From: Microcystis aeruginosa Ma_MB_S_20031200_S102
GTDB taxonomy: Bacteria; Cyanobacteriota; Cyanobacteriia; Cyanobacteriales; Microcystaceae
Direction: 5' to 3'
DNA length: 50,193 nucleotides
Assembly (NCBI GenBank): GCA_007095845.1
Contig: SFBI01000115.1
Coordinates: 1-50,193, forward strand
Within the stretch, counting starts at the first letter, position 1. Every line of letters begins with the position of its first letter. The notes under the pieces are model-generated. The model did no database searches. It worked only from the letters and a program-made list of their open reading frames with translations, and was not told where the DNA came from. A program made the translations under genes and the position numbers. Below, piece by piece: positions 16,686-25,291 of this stretch.

Positions 16686-18049
16686 GATAAACGCTCCTCT
16701 AGTAAGGCATCAATTCTGGATTCTAAACTATTAGGTTGACTAATTTCGCTAAAGGGTTTAACGTCTTGAACAAATAATGACAGTTGTTCATATTCTTCCT
16801 TTTCTTCTGCTGCCAGATTTTTATTTTTACGATTTAGTTGGTGGTAACGCTTAATTTTATTTTCTGTATCAGTGGGAAAGGTTGATTTCAAACCAAAAGC
16901 AGCACTTGTTAAAGTACGATCAACATTAGCCGCTAATTCTAAATAAGGAATTTCTACAATCTCTAATTCACCCTCTACCAGATCGATTCGTAGGGTTAAA
17001 GACTTGTCCCCTGCACCGGCAGCGATTAAAGGACTATGAGTAGCGACAAAGAATTGAAGCTTGGGAAAAACTTCCTGTAACCATCCAGCAATTTCCCTTT
17101 GCCAAGAAGGATGTAAATGAATATCTAACTCATCGATTAAGACGACTCCAGAAGCCTCTGTGGGGTTATCTAGATTGGGGAAGGATTGTAATAATCGCCA
17201 AATTAAATCCCCAGCTAAAGCAATCATACTCCGAAAACCATCGGATAAACTAATAGTTGGAACTTTTTGACCGTTAACTAGAAACTGAATCAAGCCATCG
17301 GCAGTTACTTCAGCAATTTCTACATTACCGGGTAACAGTTTAGTAATTGCTTCTTCGCCGATTTTTTTCATTTGTTTGGCTTGAATATCTTGGGGATTTT
17401 TGGCTATTCGATAATCTAAATGCACCATCCATCTCTCAAAAGAACTTAAAGATGTATCCTCATTAAATTGGCTGAAAAAGTTGCTAGAGCGTTGCTGGGG
17501 TTCAAGACTAGGAATAATCACTTGACTCCCTCGTGTCAAACGACGGAAAGCTCCATAACCGACGGCAAACCAACCATGACTATCGGAGGCAAAAGCATTG
17601 GCTCGCAACCAACTTAAAATTTTAGTATTTTCTTCGATTAATGCTGGTTCTGTATAAGTTTGTTTGTCCTTACTGCCTCCTAACTCTAACCTTTCCTTGC
17701 CTGTAACAAAATAGGAATAAGCAAAAGTTTTTCGAGTTTTATCCGTACCAAATTTTCCCGCATCCCCATCTTCTTGATGAAGCACTGCGGTTAATTTACC
17801 CGGTGTCTTGGGATTACATATCCAACCAGTCGGACGTGGTAATAATTCTTTGGCTGCTTCTGGTCCGGCGAGCAGCAAAGCTAAAGTCTGTAAAATCGTG
17901 CTTTTTCCTACTCCATTTTCTCCCAATAAAGTGATCCAACGACAAGGTTTAGGATCCTGACGACGTTGATTATTGGGATTACTAATAAATTTAATCTCTT
18001 GATTCTGGAAGCATTTAATGTTTTCGAGTTTTATACTTTCAACCCACAT
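16682..18049 (-). CDS. ptuA: Septu defence ATPase PtuA
   Basis: 455 residues from the ATG at 18049, chosen because GGGGGA lies 6 nt before it; an ATG at 18055 directly abuts that sequence. ABC/SMC-type AAA ATPase: Walker A LGENGVGKSTIL (about 42-53), Walker B VVLIDELDIHLHPSW (about 305), and the H-loop FFVATHSPLI (about 333). It begins WVESIKLENIKCFQN, as in AAA_21/DUF2813 proteins. Coupling to a TIGR02646 HNH gene identifies Septu. The module sits alone between chlI and a glycosyltransferase gene, behind its own terminator boundary, as an inserted cassette would. Confidence 0.87.
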   Translation of the reverse strand: MWVESIKLENIKCFQNQEIKFISNPNNQRRQDPKPCRWITLLGENGVGKSTILQTLALLLAGPEAAKELLPRPTGWICNPKTPGKLTAVLHQEDGDAGKFGTDKTRKTFAYSYFVTGKERLELGGSKDKQTYTEPALIEENTKILSWLRANAFASDSHGWFAVGYGAFRRLTRGSQVIIPSLEPQQRSSNFFSQFNEDTSLSSFERWMVHLDYRIAKNPQDIQAKQMKKIGEEAITKLLPGNVEIAEVTADGLIQFLVNGQKVPTISLSDGFRSMIALAGDLIWRLLQSFPNLDNPTEASGVVLIDELDIHLHPSWQREIAGWLQEVFPKLQFFVATHSPLIAAGAGDKSLTLRIDLVEGELEIVEIPYLELAANVDRTLTSAAFGLKSTFPTDTENKIKRYHQLNRKNKNLAAEEKEEYEQLSLFVQDVKPFSEISQPNSLESRIDALLEERLS

Positions 18050-18141
18050 GGACATTCCCCCAGAGAATAACAGCGATCGATAAAATTCTAGCTTATTTGG
18101 CCACACCTAGCCCTTTTTGGCCTTCATCTCTAAATCCAGTC

Positions 18142-18172
18142 AAAAACCCTCTCTTCGGAGAGAGGGTTTTTT
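18142..18172. terminator. Bidirectional terminator between chlI and ptuA
   Basis: CCCTCTCT and AGAGAGGG form an 8-bp stem around TCGG, with five A before and six T after, so it can work on both strands. On the minus strand it follows the chlI stop and separates chlI from ptuA. Confidence 0.9.
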
Positions 18173-18176
18173 AGAT

Positions 18177-19250
18177 TTAGGGATTTTCCTCTAATCCAAA
18201 GACGCGATTAAAAGCTTTCAAGACTTTATAACCAGAATCGATCGATTCTAAGGGATCTTTCCGCAAACGGTGACGTAAACAGAGAACAATTACTCGACGG
18301 ATATCATCTACCGTCACAGTTGTCCGTCCTTCCAAAGCGGCCAGAGCTTTAGCGGCGCGATTGGTAACGATATCGCCGCGCAATCCATCCACGTCCAACT
18401 CGGAACAAACCTCGGAAATTTTCACCCGCAGATCATAATCAAGCTCCACAGAAGGCAAAAGATTTTGGGCCTCCACTAGCTTTCTTTGCAGTTCTTCCTG
18501 TTCTAAGTTATATTTCTCTAAAAACGAGATAGGATTGCCATCAAATTCCGCACGCTGTTCCACGATTTTGACCCGTAGAGGTGGTTCTTTGACGGTGTGA
18601 ATCTCGGCGTGCATTCCGAAGCGATCGAGCAGTTGTGGGCGCAATTCTCCCTCTTCTGGGTTGCCTGATCCCACCAAAACAAACCGGGCCGGGTGACGGA
18701 TGGAAATTCCTTCCCGTTCCACCGTATTCCAACCACTAGCGGCCGAATCCAATAGCACATCGACGAGGTGATCGTCAAGTAAATTGACTTCATCCACATA
18801 GAGAATGCCGCGATTAGCTTTGGCCAGCAAACCCGGTTCAAAAGCTTTTACCCCTTCTGACAGGGCCTTTTCGATGTCAATCGTGCCACAGACCCGATCC
18901 TCCGTGGCACCGAGGGGCAAATCTACCATAGTGACTTTTTTCTTGGCAATGGTCAAGGGGATGGCCTCGTCCACCTTTTGCCGCACCTCATCGCTCATTA
19001 AATCGGGATCATTGGGGTCAGAATTAAAGGGATCGTTAGCAACTACGTCAATTTCTGGTAAAAGGTCAGCTAAAGCCCTAATCGTGGTCGATTTTCCCGT
19101 ACCTCGATCCCCCATAATCATCACCCCGCCAATTTTGGGGTCGATGACGTTGAGCATTAGGGATAATTTCATTTCTTCCTGGCCGACAATAGCGGTGAAG
19201 GGAAAAACCACGCGGCGAGTTTTCGGAGGAGCTTGGGGAGTCACGGTCAT
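18177..19250 (-). CDS. chlI: Magnesium chelatase ATPase subunit ChlI
   Basis: 357 residues from the ATG at 19250, the normal length; a TTG at 19262 would add four. AAA+ subunit that, with ChlD and ChlH, inserts Mg2+ into protoporphyrin IX, the first committed step to chlorophyll. Marks: Walker A GDRGTGKS (47-54), the ChlI-specific insert [20 protein letters not shown], Walker [30 protein letters not shown] with sensor 1 and the Arg finger, and [11 protein letters not shown] at the end. It appears intact. Confidence 0.97.
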   Translation of the reverse strand: MTVTPQAPPKTRRVVFPFTAIVGQEEMKLSLMLNVIDPKIGGVMIMGDRGTGKSTTIRALADLLPEIDVVANDPFNSDPNDPDLMSDEVRQKVDEAIPLTIAKKKVTMVDLPLGATEDRVCGTIDIEKALSEGVKAFEPGLLAKANRGILYVDEVNLLDDHLVDVLLDSAASGWNTVEREGISIRHPARFVLVGSGNPEEGELRPQLLDRFGMHAEIHTVKEPPLRVKIVEQRAEFDGNPISFLEKYNLEQEELQRKLVEAQNLLPSVELDYDLRVKISEVCSELDVDGLRGDIVTNRAAKALAALEGRTTVTVDDIRRVIVLCLRHRLRKDPLESIDSGYKVLKAFNRVFGLEENP

Positions 19251-19333
19251 AAGTGGATTCAAAAGTCAAGAGTTGTTGCGTAAAGAATTATATCTAGTGT
19301 GGGTTCTAGCCGTCAGCTTTCAGCAAAGCCTTA

Positions 19334-19723
19334 TCATTGTAAGTCTTTTTTCCTGCTTTTTAGTATCCAGCGCCAGAGGGGATGATGCGGCCCTTTGGCC
19401 CGAATTTTCTGCACCTGTTGTTCTAAGCGCAGTTTTTCTCTGGGGGAAAGTCCTAAAATAATATTGCGACTTTGCCAGACTAATACTGCTCCTGTAATGG
19501 CAACACAAAAGGCCAGACCGATAGAAGCCCAGTAATTGAAAGCTAAAGCGTATCTTAGGGCTGTCCAAGTAAAATACTGCCGTATTAAGGCTATATCATC
19601 CCATAAAACCCATAAACTAACCGAACCAATCCCTAACCAACAACCCAACACGAATAACCAACGACCCCATATCGTCAGTCGATGTAATCTTTGGACTTGT
19701 TGCTGTAGTTCAGAATCGGCCAT
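19334..19723 (-). CDS. Two-helix membrane protein of unknown function
   Basis: 129 residues. Cytoplasmic-looking N-terminus (ADSELQQQVQRLHRLTIWGR), two hydrophobic helices (about 22-45 and 62-90), and a basic C-terminal tail with REKLRLEQQVQKIRAKG. I recall similar short proteins in cyanobacteria without assigned function. It lies between glyS and chlI on the same strand, but repeats in the 380-bp gap to glyS make co-transcription uncertain. Confidence 0.7.
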   Translation of the reverse strand: MADSELQQQVQRLHRLTIWGRWLFVLGCWLGIGSVSLWVLWDDIALIRQYFTWTALRYALAFNYWASIGLAFCVAITGAVLVWQSRNIILGLSPREKLRLEQQVQKIRAKGPHHPLWRWILKSRKKDLQ

Positions 19724-19822
19724 TTCAGTTATCAGTGAGCAGCAATCAGTGAGCAGTGGGGAATTATGAATTATGAATTAGGAAGTGTTTTCAGTGAACA
19801 GTAATCAGTGAACTGAAAACTC

Positions 19823-19993
19823 GGCTCTCTTGGATTTGGTGGGTAAAATGTATTCATAAGATACATTCTTCCTAGCGAGGGGGTGGAACGAATCACAAAG
19901 ACACAAAGAACACAAAGATCGATCACTTCTATGGTAAGTTAAACTGGTCGCAACGCGCTCGCTACGCGAGATCACACAGAACCTAGAAGAGCC
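19823..19993 (-). repeat. Dispersed repeat, copy B
   Basis: Reverse complement of the repeat at 351-488, with scattered differences. It carries a 24-bp addition at 19946-19969, GGTCGCAACGCG then CTCGCTACGCGA, exactly between GATC and AGTTTAACTT of the uninterrupted copy A. Confidence 0.8.
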
Positions 19994-20004
19994 AAAACTC
20001 AAAT

Positions 20005-20099
20005 CTGATAACTGATAACTGATAACTGATAACTGATAACTGATAACTGATAACTGATAACTGATAACTGATAACTGATAACTGATAACTGATAACTGA
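20005..20099. repeat. Heptamer tandem array (CTGATAA)n
   Basis: About 13.5 perfect copies of the 7-bp unit CTGATAA, ending 1-2 bp from the glyS stop. This is a short tandemly repeated repetitive sequence of the cyanobacterial STRR type. Confidence 0.95.
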
Positions 20100-20100
20100 A

Positions 20101-22233
20101 TTATCCCTTGACAATTGCCCCAAAATCTGCTAGAACTCGGGCGTAATTTCGCAGTAAACCCAAGAGATTTAAACGATTGCGACGGACAGATTCTTTTTCG
20201 GCCATGACTAACACACTATTTTCGCCATCAAAAAAGTCAGCCACCACGGGAGAAATTGCCGTTAAAGCAGTGACAAGACGCTGATAATCTCTTTGCTCTC
20301 TTGCGCTAATAGTTTCGGGAATTAGGGCAATTAAAGCGTCATAAAATGCTTGTTCGGAGGATTGTTCAAATAACTCCCTATCGATGATTCCCTTGGTTTC
20401 TAGGGTAGTTGTATCTAAATCTCCTTTTTGTGCTAAACGGGTCGAGCGATTGACGGTTTCATAGATGTTGGCTAACTGACCATCCTGACGAATTTGGCAT
20501 AAAAAGCGAGCGCGTTCACGGGTGTCTAATAAATTTTCTAAAGCGCGAGACTTATACTCTGGATCGTTTTCCCCTAAAACTGCATTAACGAGATCATAAT
20601 CTATCCTCAAATCATCAATTAAGAGAGTTTGCAGACGCTGTAAAAAGAAATCTTTAATCAGATTGACTGGGTTGGGTTTATCGGGATGACTGGTAACAAA
20701 ATCCTCAGCTATTTGCTCAATTAATGCCAAAAGATTGATATTAAAATTGGCTGACCAGATAATACTAATTATTGCATTGGCAGCCCGACGGAGAGCGAAG
20801 GGATCTGAGGAACCCGTGGGCAGCATTCCCAGTCCAAAAATACCGACTAAAGTATCTAAGCGATCGGCAATTCCCACCACTTGACCGGTGATTGTTTCTG
20901 GGAGTAAATCCCCGGCATTGCGAGGCAAATAATGTTCAAAAATGCCCCGGGCAACTATAGCAGATTCACCACTAATTAAAGCATATTTTTCGGCCATTAC
21001 TCCCTGTAATTCGGGAAATTCATAGACCATTTGGGTAACTAAATCCGCTTTACAAAGCATGGCAGTGGACTCTATATCACTGCGACTTTGTTCATCGAGA
21101 TTTAACTGTTCGACGATCATCTGGGCAATTTCCATAATCCGATCGACCTTATCGCGCATGGTTCCCAATTCTTCTTGGAAAGTGACGGTTTCCAGTTGGG
21201 GAAGGAAACTATCTAAGGGTTCATCACAATCGGCAGTATAGAAAAATCTGGCATCAGCTAACCGTGCGCGGATAACCCTTTCATTTCCTGCGGAAATAAT
21301 CTCCGATTTCTGGGGATCGCCATTGGAAATAGTAATAAAATAGGGTGACAAACCCTGGGGAGTTTTCACTGGGAAATAACGCTGGTGTGTCACCATCACG
21401 GTAATAATTACTTCCGGGGGTAATTCCAGAAATTCATCGTCAAATTTGCCAACAATTGCCGTGGGATATTCGACTAAGTTAGTCACTTCTGCTAATAAAT
21501 CTGCGGGAATTTCTGCCACTCCCTCCAGTTTTTTGGCTAGGGTGGTAATCTGATCAGTAATTATCTGTTGACGCACTTGCGGATCTGCTTCTACAAAAAT
21601 CGATCGCAAACTGGTTAAATATGCTTGGGGATGACTAATGGCTAAAGATTGCGGGTGTAGAATGCGATGACCAAAAGTTAAGCGATCGCTGGTTAAAGTG
21701 GTAGAGCCATTAATTAATTCTAGGGGTAAAACTTCCCCATCCACTAAAGTTAATAACCAACGAATTGGCCGGGGAAATCTTAAATCTCCATCTCCCCAAC
21801 GCATAAAACGTCTTCCTTCCAAACGGGTAATCCATTGGGGAATTAATTCAGTTAAAATCTCGGCTGTCGGACGACCCGGAATCGTTTTTTCAATATAGAC
21901 AAATTCTCCTTTGTCCGTGGCACGAATTGAGAAAGAAGCAGTGCTAACTCCCTGTTTTCGAGCAAAACCCTCACCAGCGGGGGTAATTTGACCATTTTTG
22001 TAGGCTGCACTAACTGGCGGTCCTTTTATCTCCTCGCTGCGAGCTTCTTGCTCCCTCGGTAATCCTGTGATTAACACGGCCAAACGGCGCGGGGTTCCGT
22101 AAACTTGAATAGCAGTAGCGTCCAGAGATTCCGTCTCTAAACTCTTGCTAACTCTTTCCTGCAATTGTGCGATTGCGCTATCGACAAAATCTGCGGGTAG
22201 TTCTTCTGTACCGACTTCCAGTAAAAAATCCAT
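20101..22233 (-). CDS. glyS: Glycyl-tRNA synthetase beta subunit
   Basis: 710 residues, the usual size of the beta chain of the bacterial alpha2beta2 enzyme. It begins [20 protein letters not shown], the family N-terminus. It includes [10 protein letters not shown], the HD-like region with [18 protein letters not shown] and [17 protein letters not shown], and a C-terminal anticodon-binding DALR-like part ([20 protein letters not shown]). The alpha subunit gene is not in the window, as is common in cyanobacteria. A heptamer array begins almost at the stop codon. Confidence 0.97.
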   Translation of the reverse strand: MDFLLEVGTEELPADFVDSAIAQLQERVSKSLETESLDATAIQVYGTPRRLAVLITGLPREQEARSEEIKGPPVSAAYKNGQITPAGEGFARKQGVSTASFSIRATDKGEFVYIEKTIPGRPTAEILTELIPQWITRLEGRRFMRWGDGDLRFPRPIRWLLTLVDGEVLPLELINGSTTLTSDRLTFGHRILHPQSLAISHPQAYLTSLRSIFVEADPQVRQQIITDQITTLAKKLEGVAEIPADLLAEVTNLVEYPTAIVGKFDDEFLELPPEVIITVMVTHQRYFPVKTPQGLSPYFITISNGDPQKSEIISAGNERVIRARLADARFFYTADCDEPLDSFLPQLETVTFQEELGTMRDKVDRIMEIAQMIVEQLNLDEQSRSDIESTAMLCKADLVTQMVYEFPELQGVMAEKYALISGESAIVARGIFEHYLPRNAGDLLPETITGQVVGIADRLDTLVGIFGLGMLPTGSSDPFALRRAANAIISIIWSANFNINLLALIEQIAEDFVTSHPDKPNPVNLIKDFFLQRLQTLLIDDLRIDYDLVNAVLGENDPEYKSRALENLLDTRERARFLCQIRQDGQLANIYETVNRSTRLAQKGDLDTTTLETKGIIDRELFEQSSEQAFYDALIALIPETISAREQRDYQRLVTALTAISPVVADFFDGENSVLVMAEKESVRRNRLNLLGLLRNYARVLADFGAIVKG

Positions 22234-22365
22234 CTGATTGATTGGCCGTGTTTATGCTTCACCAATCATCTAGGCTATCACAGAAGCCGTATCCTTAGTT
22301 TTTCACTGGTGTTGTTCGACTTTTTGGGTTAGGGTGAAAGATGCAGCAAATTGGAATCAGCGACG

Positions 22366-22950
22366 ATGGGAAAGATTAATTTATTAGTCAGTGCCACCTC
22401 TGAGGATTGGATAGAACAGGCAATTAATAATTTAGGGATTATTCTGCTCGATCATTCCCATTGTGAGCGAAAAGCGGCAGGAGTAGCCTTAAATCTCATG
22501 TTTCGTTATCCTTCCTACGCTTCCCTCGTGCGGAAATTAACAGCGATCGCACAAGAGGAATTAGAACATTTTGAACAGGTCAATCAATGGTTAGATAAAT
22601 GGGGAATTCCCCTCGCTCCCTTAAATTCTCCCCCTTATGGTGCTAAATTAAAGGCCCAGATTCGTCACCAAGAACCCGATCGCCTTTTGGATTCTCTGTT
22701 AATATCAGCTTTAATCGAGGCGCGTTCCCACGAAAGATTAGGTTTATTGGGAGAATATTGTCCCGATCCCGATTTAGGCAAATTTTATCGCGGTTTAATG
22801 GCTTCCGAAGCGCGTCATTATGGTATTTATTGGCTCTTAGCAGCGGATTATTTTGAACGGACAGTGATCGAGCAACGTTTAGCAACCCTAGCGGCGATCG
22901 AAAGTGAGATTTTAGCTAATCTGCACCCGGAACCTCGTATTCATAGTTGA
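22366..22950 (+). CDS. miaE: tRNA-(ms2io6A37) hydroxylase MiaE-like
   Basis: 194 residues from the ATG at 22366; a TTG at 22351 would add five. Ferritin-like diiron fold with ligands in LLDHSHCERKAAG, AIAQEELEHFEQV, ALIEARSHERLGLL and GLMASEARHYGIYW. MiaE hydroxylates the isopentenyl group of ms2i6A37 in tRNA. It is divergent from glyS with about 130 bp between them. The set of Glu/His ligands is complete, so it is likely active. Confidence 0.9.
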   Translation: MGKINLLVSATSEDWIEQAINNLGIILLDHSHCERKAAGVALNLMFRYPSYASLVRKLTAIAQEELEHFEQVNQWLDKWGIPLAPLNSPPYGAKLKAQIRHQEPDRLLDSLLISALIEARSHERLGLLGEYCPDPDLGKFYRGLMASEARHYGIYWLLAADYFERTVIEQRLATLAAIESEILANLHPEPRIHS

Positions 22951-23292
22951 TTGCACTAATAGGAACAATGGCTGCAGCTCACATTTGCAGAAATACGGAC
23001 AATTAGCAATTATCAGTGACTCTTAAATTATTACAAATATATCAGCAGCTGCCTGTAAGCATCCCACCGAAAAACTAATGCGCGAGGGGTTTGGGGACGG
23101 CACTTCGACACGCTCAGTGACCGCGCTTGCGTCCCCAACGGGGGGTTTGGGGGGTAGAACCCCCCAAAAGCTTGGATTGAGTGATTAAATCGGAAGTAAT
23201 GACCAATTTTAGAAGATAGTTTCCCTTTAAAAATCCCAACTTCAGTAGATTTACAAAAATGAGATGCACCCAGGAACAATTAACTATCTAAA
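22951..23292. other. Gap between miaE and the FemAB-like gene
   Basis: No gene is supported. It contains a GC-rich palindromic repeat (about 23085-23172): GGGGTTTGGGGAC, an inner CTTCGACACGCTCAGTGACC-type element, GTCCCCAACGGGGGG, and GGGGGGTAGAACCCCCC as a hairpin. The rest is AT-rich. Confidence 0.65.
23085..23172. repeat. GC-rich palindromic repeat
   Basis: GGGGAC and GTCCCC flank a small element with CTTCGACACGCTCAGTGACC. It is followed by the hairpin GGGGGGTAGAACCCCCC. Similar small palindromes (CGCAACGCGC...) occur at 19946 and near 41500. Probably a non-coding insertion. Confidence 0.55.
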
Positions 23293-24483
23293 TTACTCGT
23301 TCAACTCAATTTCTCTCTTAGAAAAGGGTAAATCTTGATTGATTGCCTCGATTTCTTCCTGTTCCATTTGATTAATTTCTTGGATATAATTGCGGAGAAT
23401 TTGAGTCATTTTGCCATGATAAAAACGGTGTAAACTGTGATTAGCAGTGGCGGGAAACCCCCGTCTTTTTTTATGTTGTCCTCCCGCACCCGGGTCAAAC
23501 ATGGTAATATTTTGACTAATCGCCCAATCGATCGGTTGATAGTAACAAGCTTCAAAATGCAAACAGTCGTACTCCTGAAAACTGCCCCAGTAACGACCAT
23601 AAAGATTAGCATCTTTGCGAATACAAAAAGATAAACCCACGGGTTTAGTATCCTTTTCATTCTGGTAGGCAGTAATCAAAACCACTCGCTGACGATAATT
23701 CGGATATAATTGTTCAAAAAATTTCTGTGTCAGGTATTTACTTCCCCAGTAAAATTTATCACAGGTACTGCTATAAAACCGATAAATTAACGGGAACAAA
23801 TGATGGGGAATTTCTTCGGCAGCCAGAGTTTTAATAATTAACCCCGCATTAGTAACCGCTTTCCGTTCCCGTCTAATATTGCGCCGTTGATTAGCATTAA
23901 AAGCTGTCAGATAATCTTCAAAACTTTGAAAACCTTTGTTATTCCAAATATAACTATGATGTAACCAGGGAGTAAAGCCAAAATTTTCCATTAAAATTCG
24001 CCATTGGGGATCCACAAAAAGAAAATGACAACCCGACAGATTATTTTGATCACAAAAATGATCAATCGCCGCTATCATTAAAGCAGTAATCTCCAGTTCA
24101 TTTTCCCCCGGAGCAATTAAAAAACGATAACCTACCGCTGGAGTAAAAGGGGTCATTCCTAACAGTTTCGGATAGTACCTAATCCCCAAACGATGGGAAA
24201 GATCTGCCCATTGGTGGTCAAAGACAAATTCACCGTAACTATGACTTTTAATATACAAAGGAGCGGCGGCAATTAACTCAGTACCGCGCCAAACTGTTAG
24301 ATGAGCAGGTTGCCACCCGGTGCGTCCTGTGGCACTGCCAGAAGTTTCGATATTATGTAACCATTGCCACTCTAGAAAGGGAGTAGTTAGGGGTTGAGCG
24401 AGAGCATCCCATTTTTGTTGGGGAATCTCACTCATTTTATCAATCCAAACGACAGAATATTGAGGTTTAAGCTGTTCTACCAT
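23293..24483 (-). CDS. FemAB/GNAT-like protein (DUF482/COG3146)
   Basis: 396 residues. Matches the COG3146 group, annotated as GNAT-fold or peptidoglycan-related proteins: ATGRTGWQPAHLTVWRG early, PAVGYRFLIAPGE, the basic segment NANQRRNIRRERKAV, FYSSTCDKFYWGSKYLT, and FDPGAGGQHKKRRGFPA near the end. FemAB-like proteins transfer aminoacyl groups from tRNA, but the substrate of this group is not established. It starts 36 bp after the RibD_C gene on the same strand, so the two may be co-transcribed. Confidence 0.85.
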   Translation of the reverse strand: MVEQLKPQYSVVWIDKMSEIPQQKWDALAQPLTTPFLEWQWLHNIETSGSATGRTGWQPAHLTVWRGTELIAAAPLYIKSHSYGEFVFDHQWADLSHRLGIRYYPKLLGMTPFTPAVGYRFLIAPGENELEITALMIAAIDHFCDQNNLSGCHFLFVDPQWRILMENFGFTPWLHHSYIWNNKGFQSFEDYLTAFNANQRRNIRRERKAVTNAGLIIKTLAAEEIPHHLFPLIYRFYSSTCDKFYWGSKYLTQKFFEQLYPNYRQRVVLITAYQNEKDTKPVGLSFCIRKDANLYGRYWGSFQEYDCLHFEACYYQPIDWAISQNITMFDPGAGGQHKKRRGFPATANHSLHRFYHGKMTQILRNYIQEINQMEQEEIEAINQDLPFSKREIELNE

Positions 24484-24519
24484 GGGACAAGATAAGTCAA
24501 CCTTTTTATTTAAGGTAAT

Positions 24520-25200
24520 CTAGTTTTGAGATTTGTGGGAATCTCGTTCAAGGGAATAATGTAAGAAAATTTCTTCTTCCACGGTTTCCACGCTCAAAAG
24601 TTGTAATTTTCTGGCAGAATCAGCCATAAATCCAGTTCCTCCCAGGGGAGTTGCCGCTTTATTGCCTCCCAACAGCAAAGGACAAATGGTTAGGTAGATT
24701 TCATCGATTAAATCTTCAGCTAAAAGAGAGGCAATTAATTCACCTCCTCCCAGAATCGCTAGTTTTTTGATACCTAGGGCGGTAAATTGACTAAAAATAG
24801 CCTTCCAATCGCCGCAGACTAAGACAAGCTCAAATAAACCCCGATTTTCCCAGGCTGCCACTTTTTCGGCTGCCGTGATTAACCAGCGTGGGAAAGGCTG
24901 CTGAAAAAATTTCATCCGGGGATCAAGCTGGCCTGAATGAGAACAAACGATCTGTATCGGCTGCGGAGATAATCCCCGTTGTTGACGGTATGCGAGAAAA
25001 TCGGGATGACGGATAGGAAGACTGGTGTGATAAGCACGCAGGGTGTTAGCACCGAATAAAGCGGCATCCATGCACGATAAATGTTGTTCTAGACGCATTT
25101 TATCAGTAGCAGAGGCAAATCTGGCCGCTGACTGGTAAGCGTCGGCAATTTTACCATCGGCACTCATGGCTAAAATAACGCTGGTGTGAGGACGACTCAT
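24520..25200 (-). CDS. RibD C-terminal-type reductase
   Basis: 226 residues. DHFR-like RibD_C fold: RPHTSVILAMSADGKIAD at the start, GANTLRAYHTSLP, LAILGGGELIASLLAEDLID, and EIYLTICPLLLGGNKAATPL. The N-terminal deaminase domain of full RibD is absent. Members use NADPH to reduce the pyrimidinone ribosyl intermediate of riboflavin synthesis or related pteridines. It could be the stand-alone reductase of the riboflavin pathway. The substrate is inferred from family only. Confidence 0.85.
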   Translation of the reverse strand: MSRPHTSVILAMSADGKIADAYQSAARFASATDKMRLEQHLSCMDAALFGANTLRAYHTSLPIRHPDFLAYRQQRGLSPQPIQIVCSHSGQLDPRMKFFQQPFPRWLITAAEKVAAWENRGLFELVLVCGDWKAIFSQFTALGIKKLAILGGGELIASLLAEDLIDEIYLTICPLLLGGNKAATPLGGTGFMADSARKLQLLSVETVEEEIFLHYSLERDSHKSQN

Positions 25201-25291
25201 GGCAAATGATCGGGGATATCACCCGGTCTGATTGGTGAATAGGCTAGTATAGTCTGGAGTTTGATAGCAAGAATCAAAGCAATTTTCACCC

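Larger units (their letters stand above)
19728..20100. other. Repeat-filled gap between glyS and the two-helix protein gene
   Basis: No gene. From left to right: CAGTGAGCAG/AATCAGTG runs (19728-19820) including GAATTATGAATTATGAATTA, dispersed repeat copy B (19823-19993), and a CTGATAA heptamer array (20005-20099). The whole stretch is repetitive. Confidence 0.75.

Noticed and set aside
15996-18049. Retron with PtuAB-type effectors
   Set aside because: No reverse transcriptase or msr-msd-like region lies on either side; the gap to chlI is only about 128 bp and is mostly a terminator.
18805-19461. Long plus-strand frame opposite chlI
   Set aside because: Antisense shadow of the highly conserved chlI gene; its translation shows no domain.
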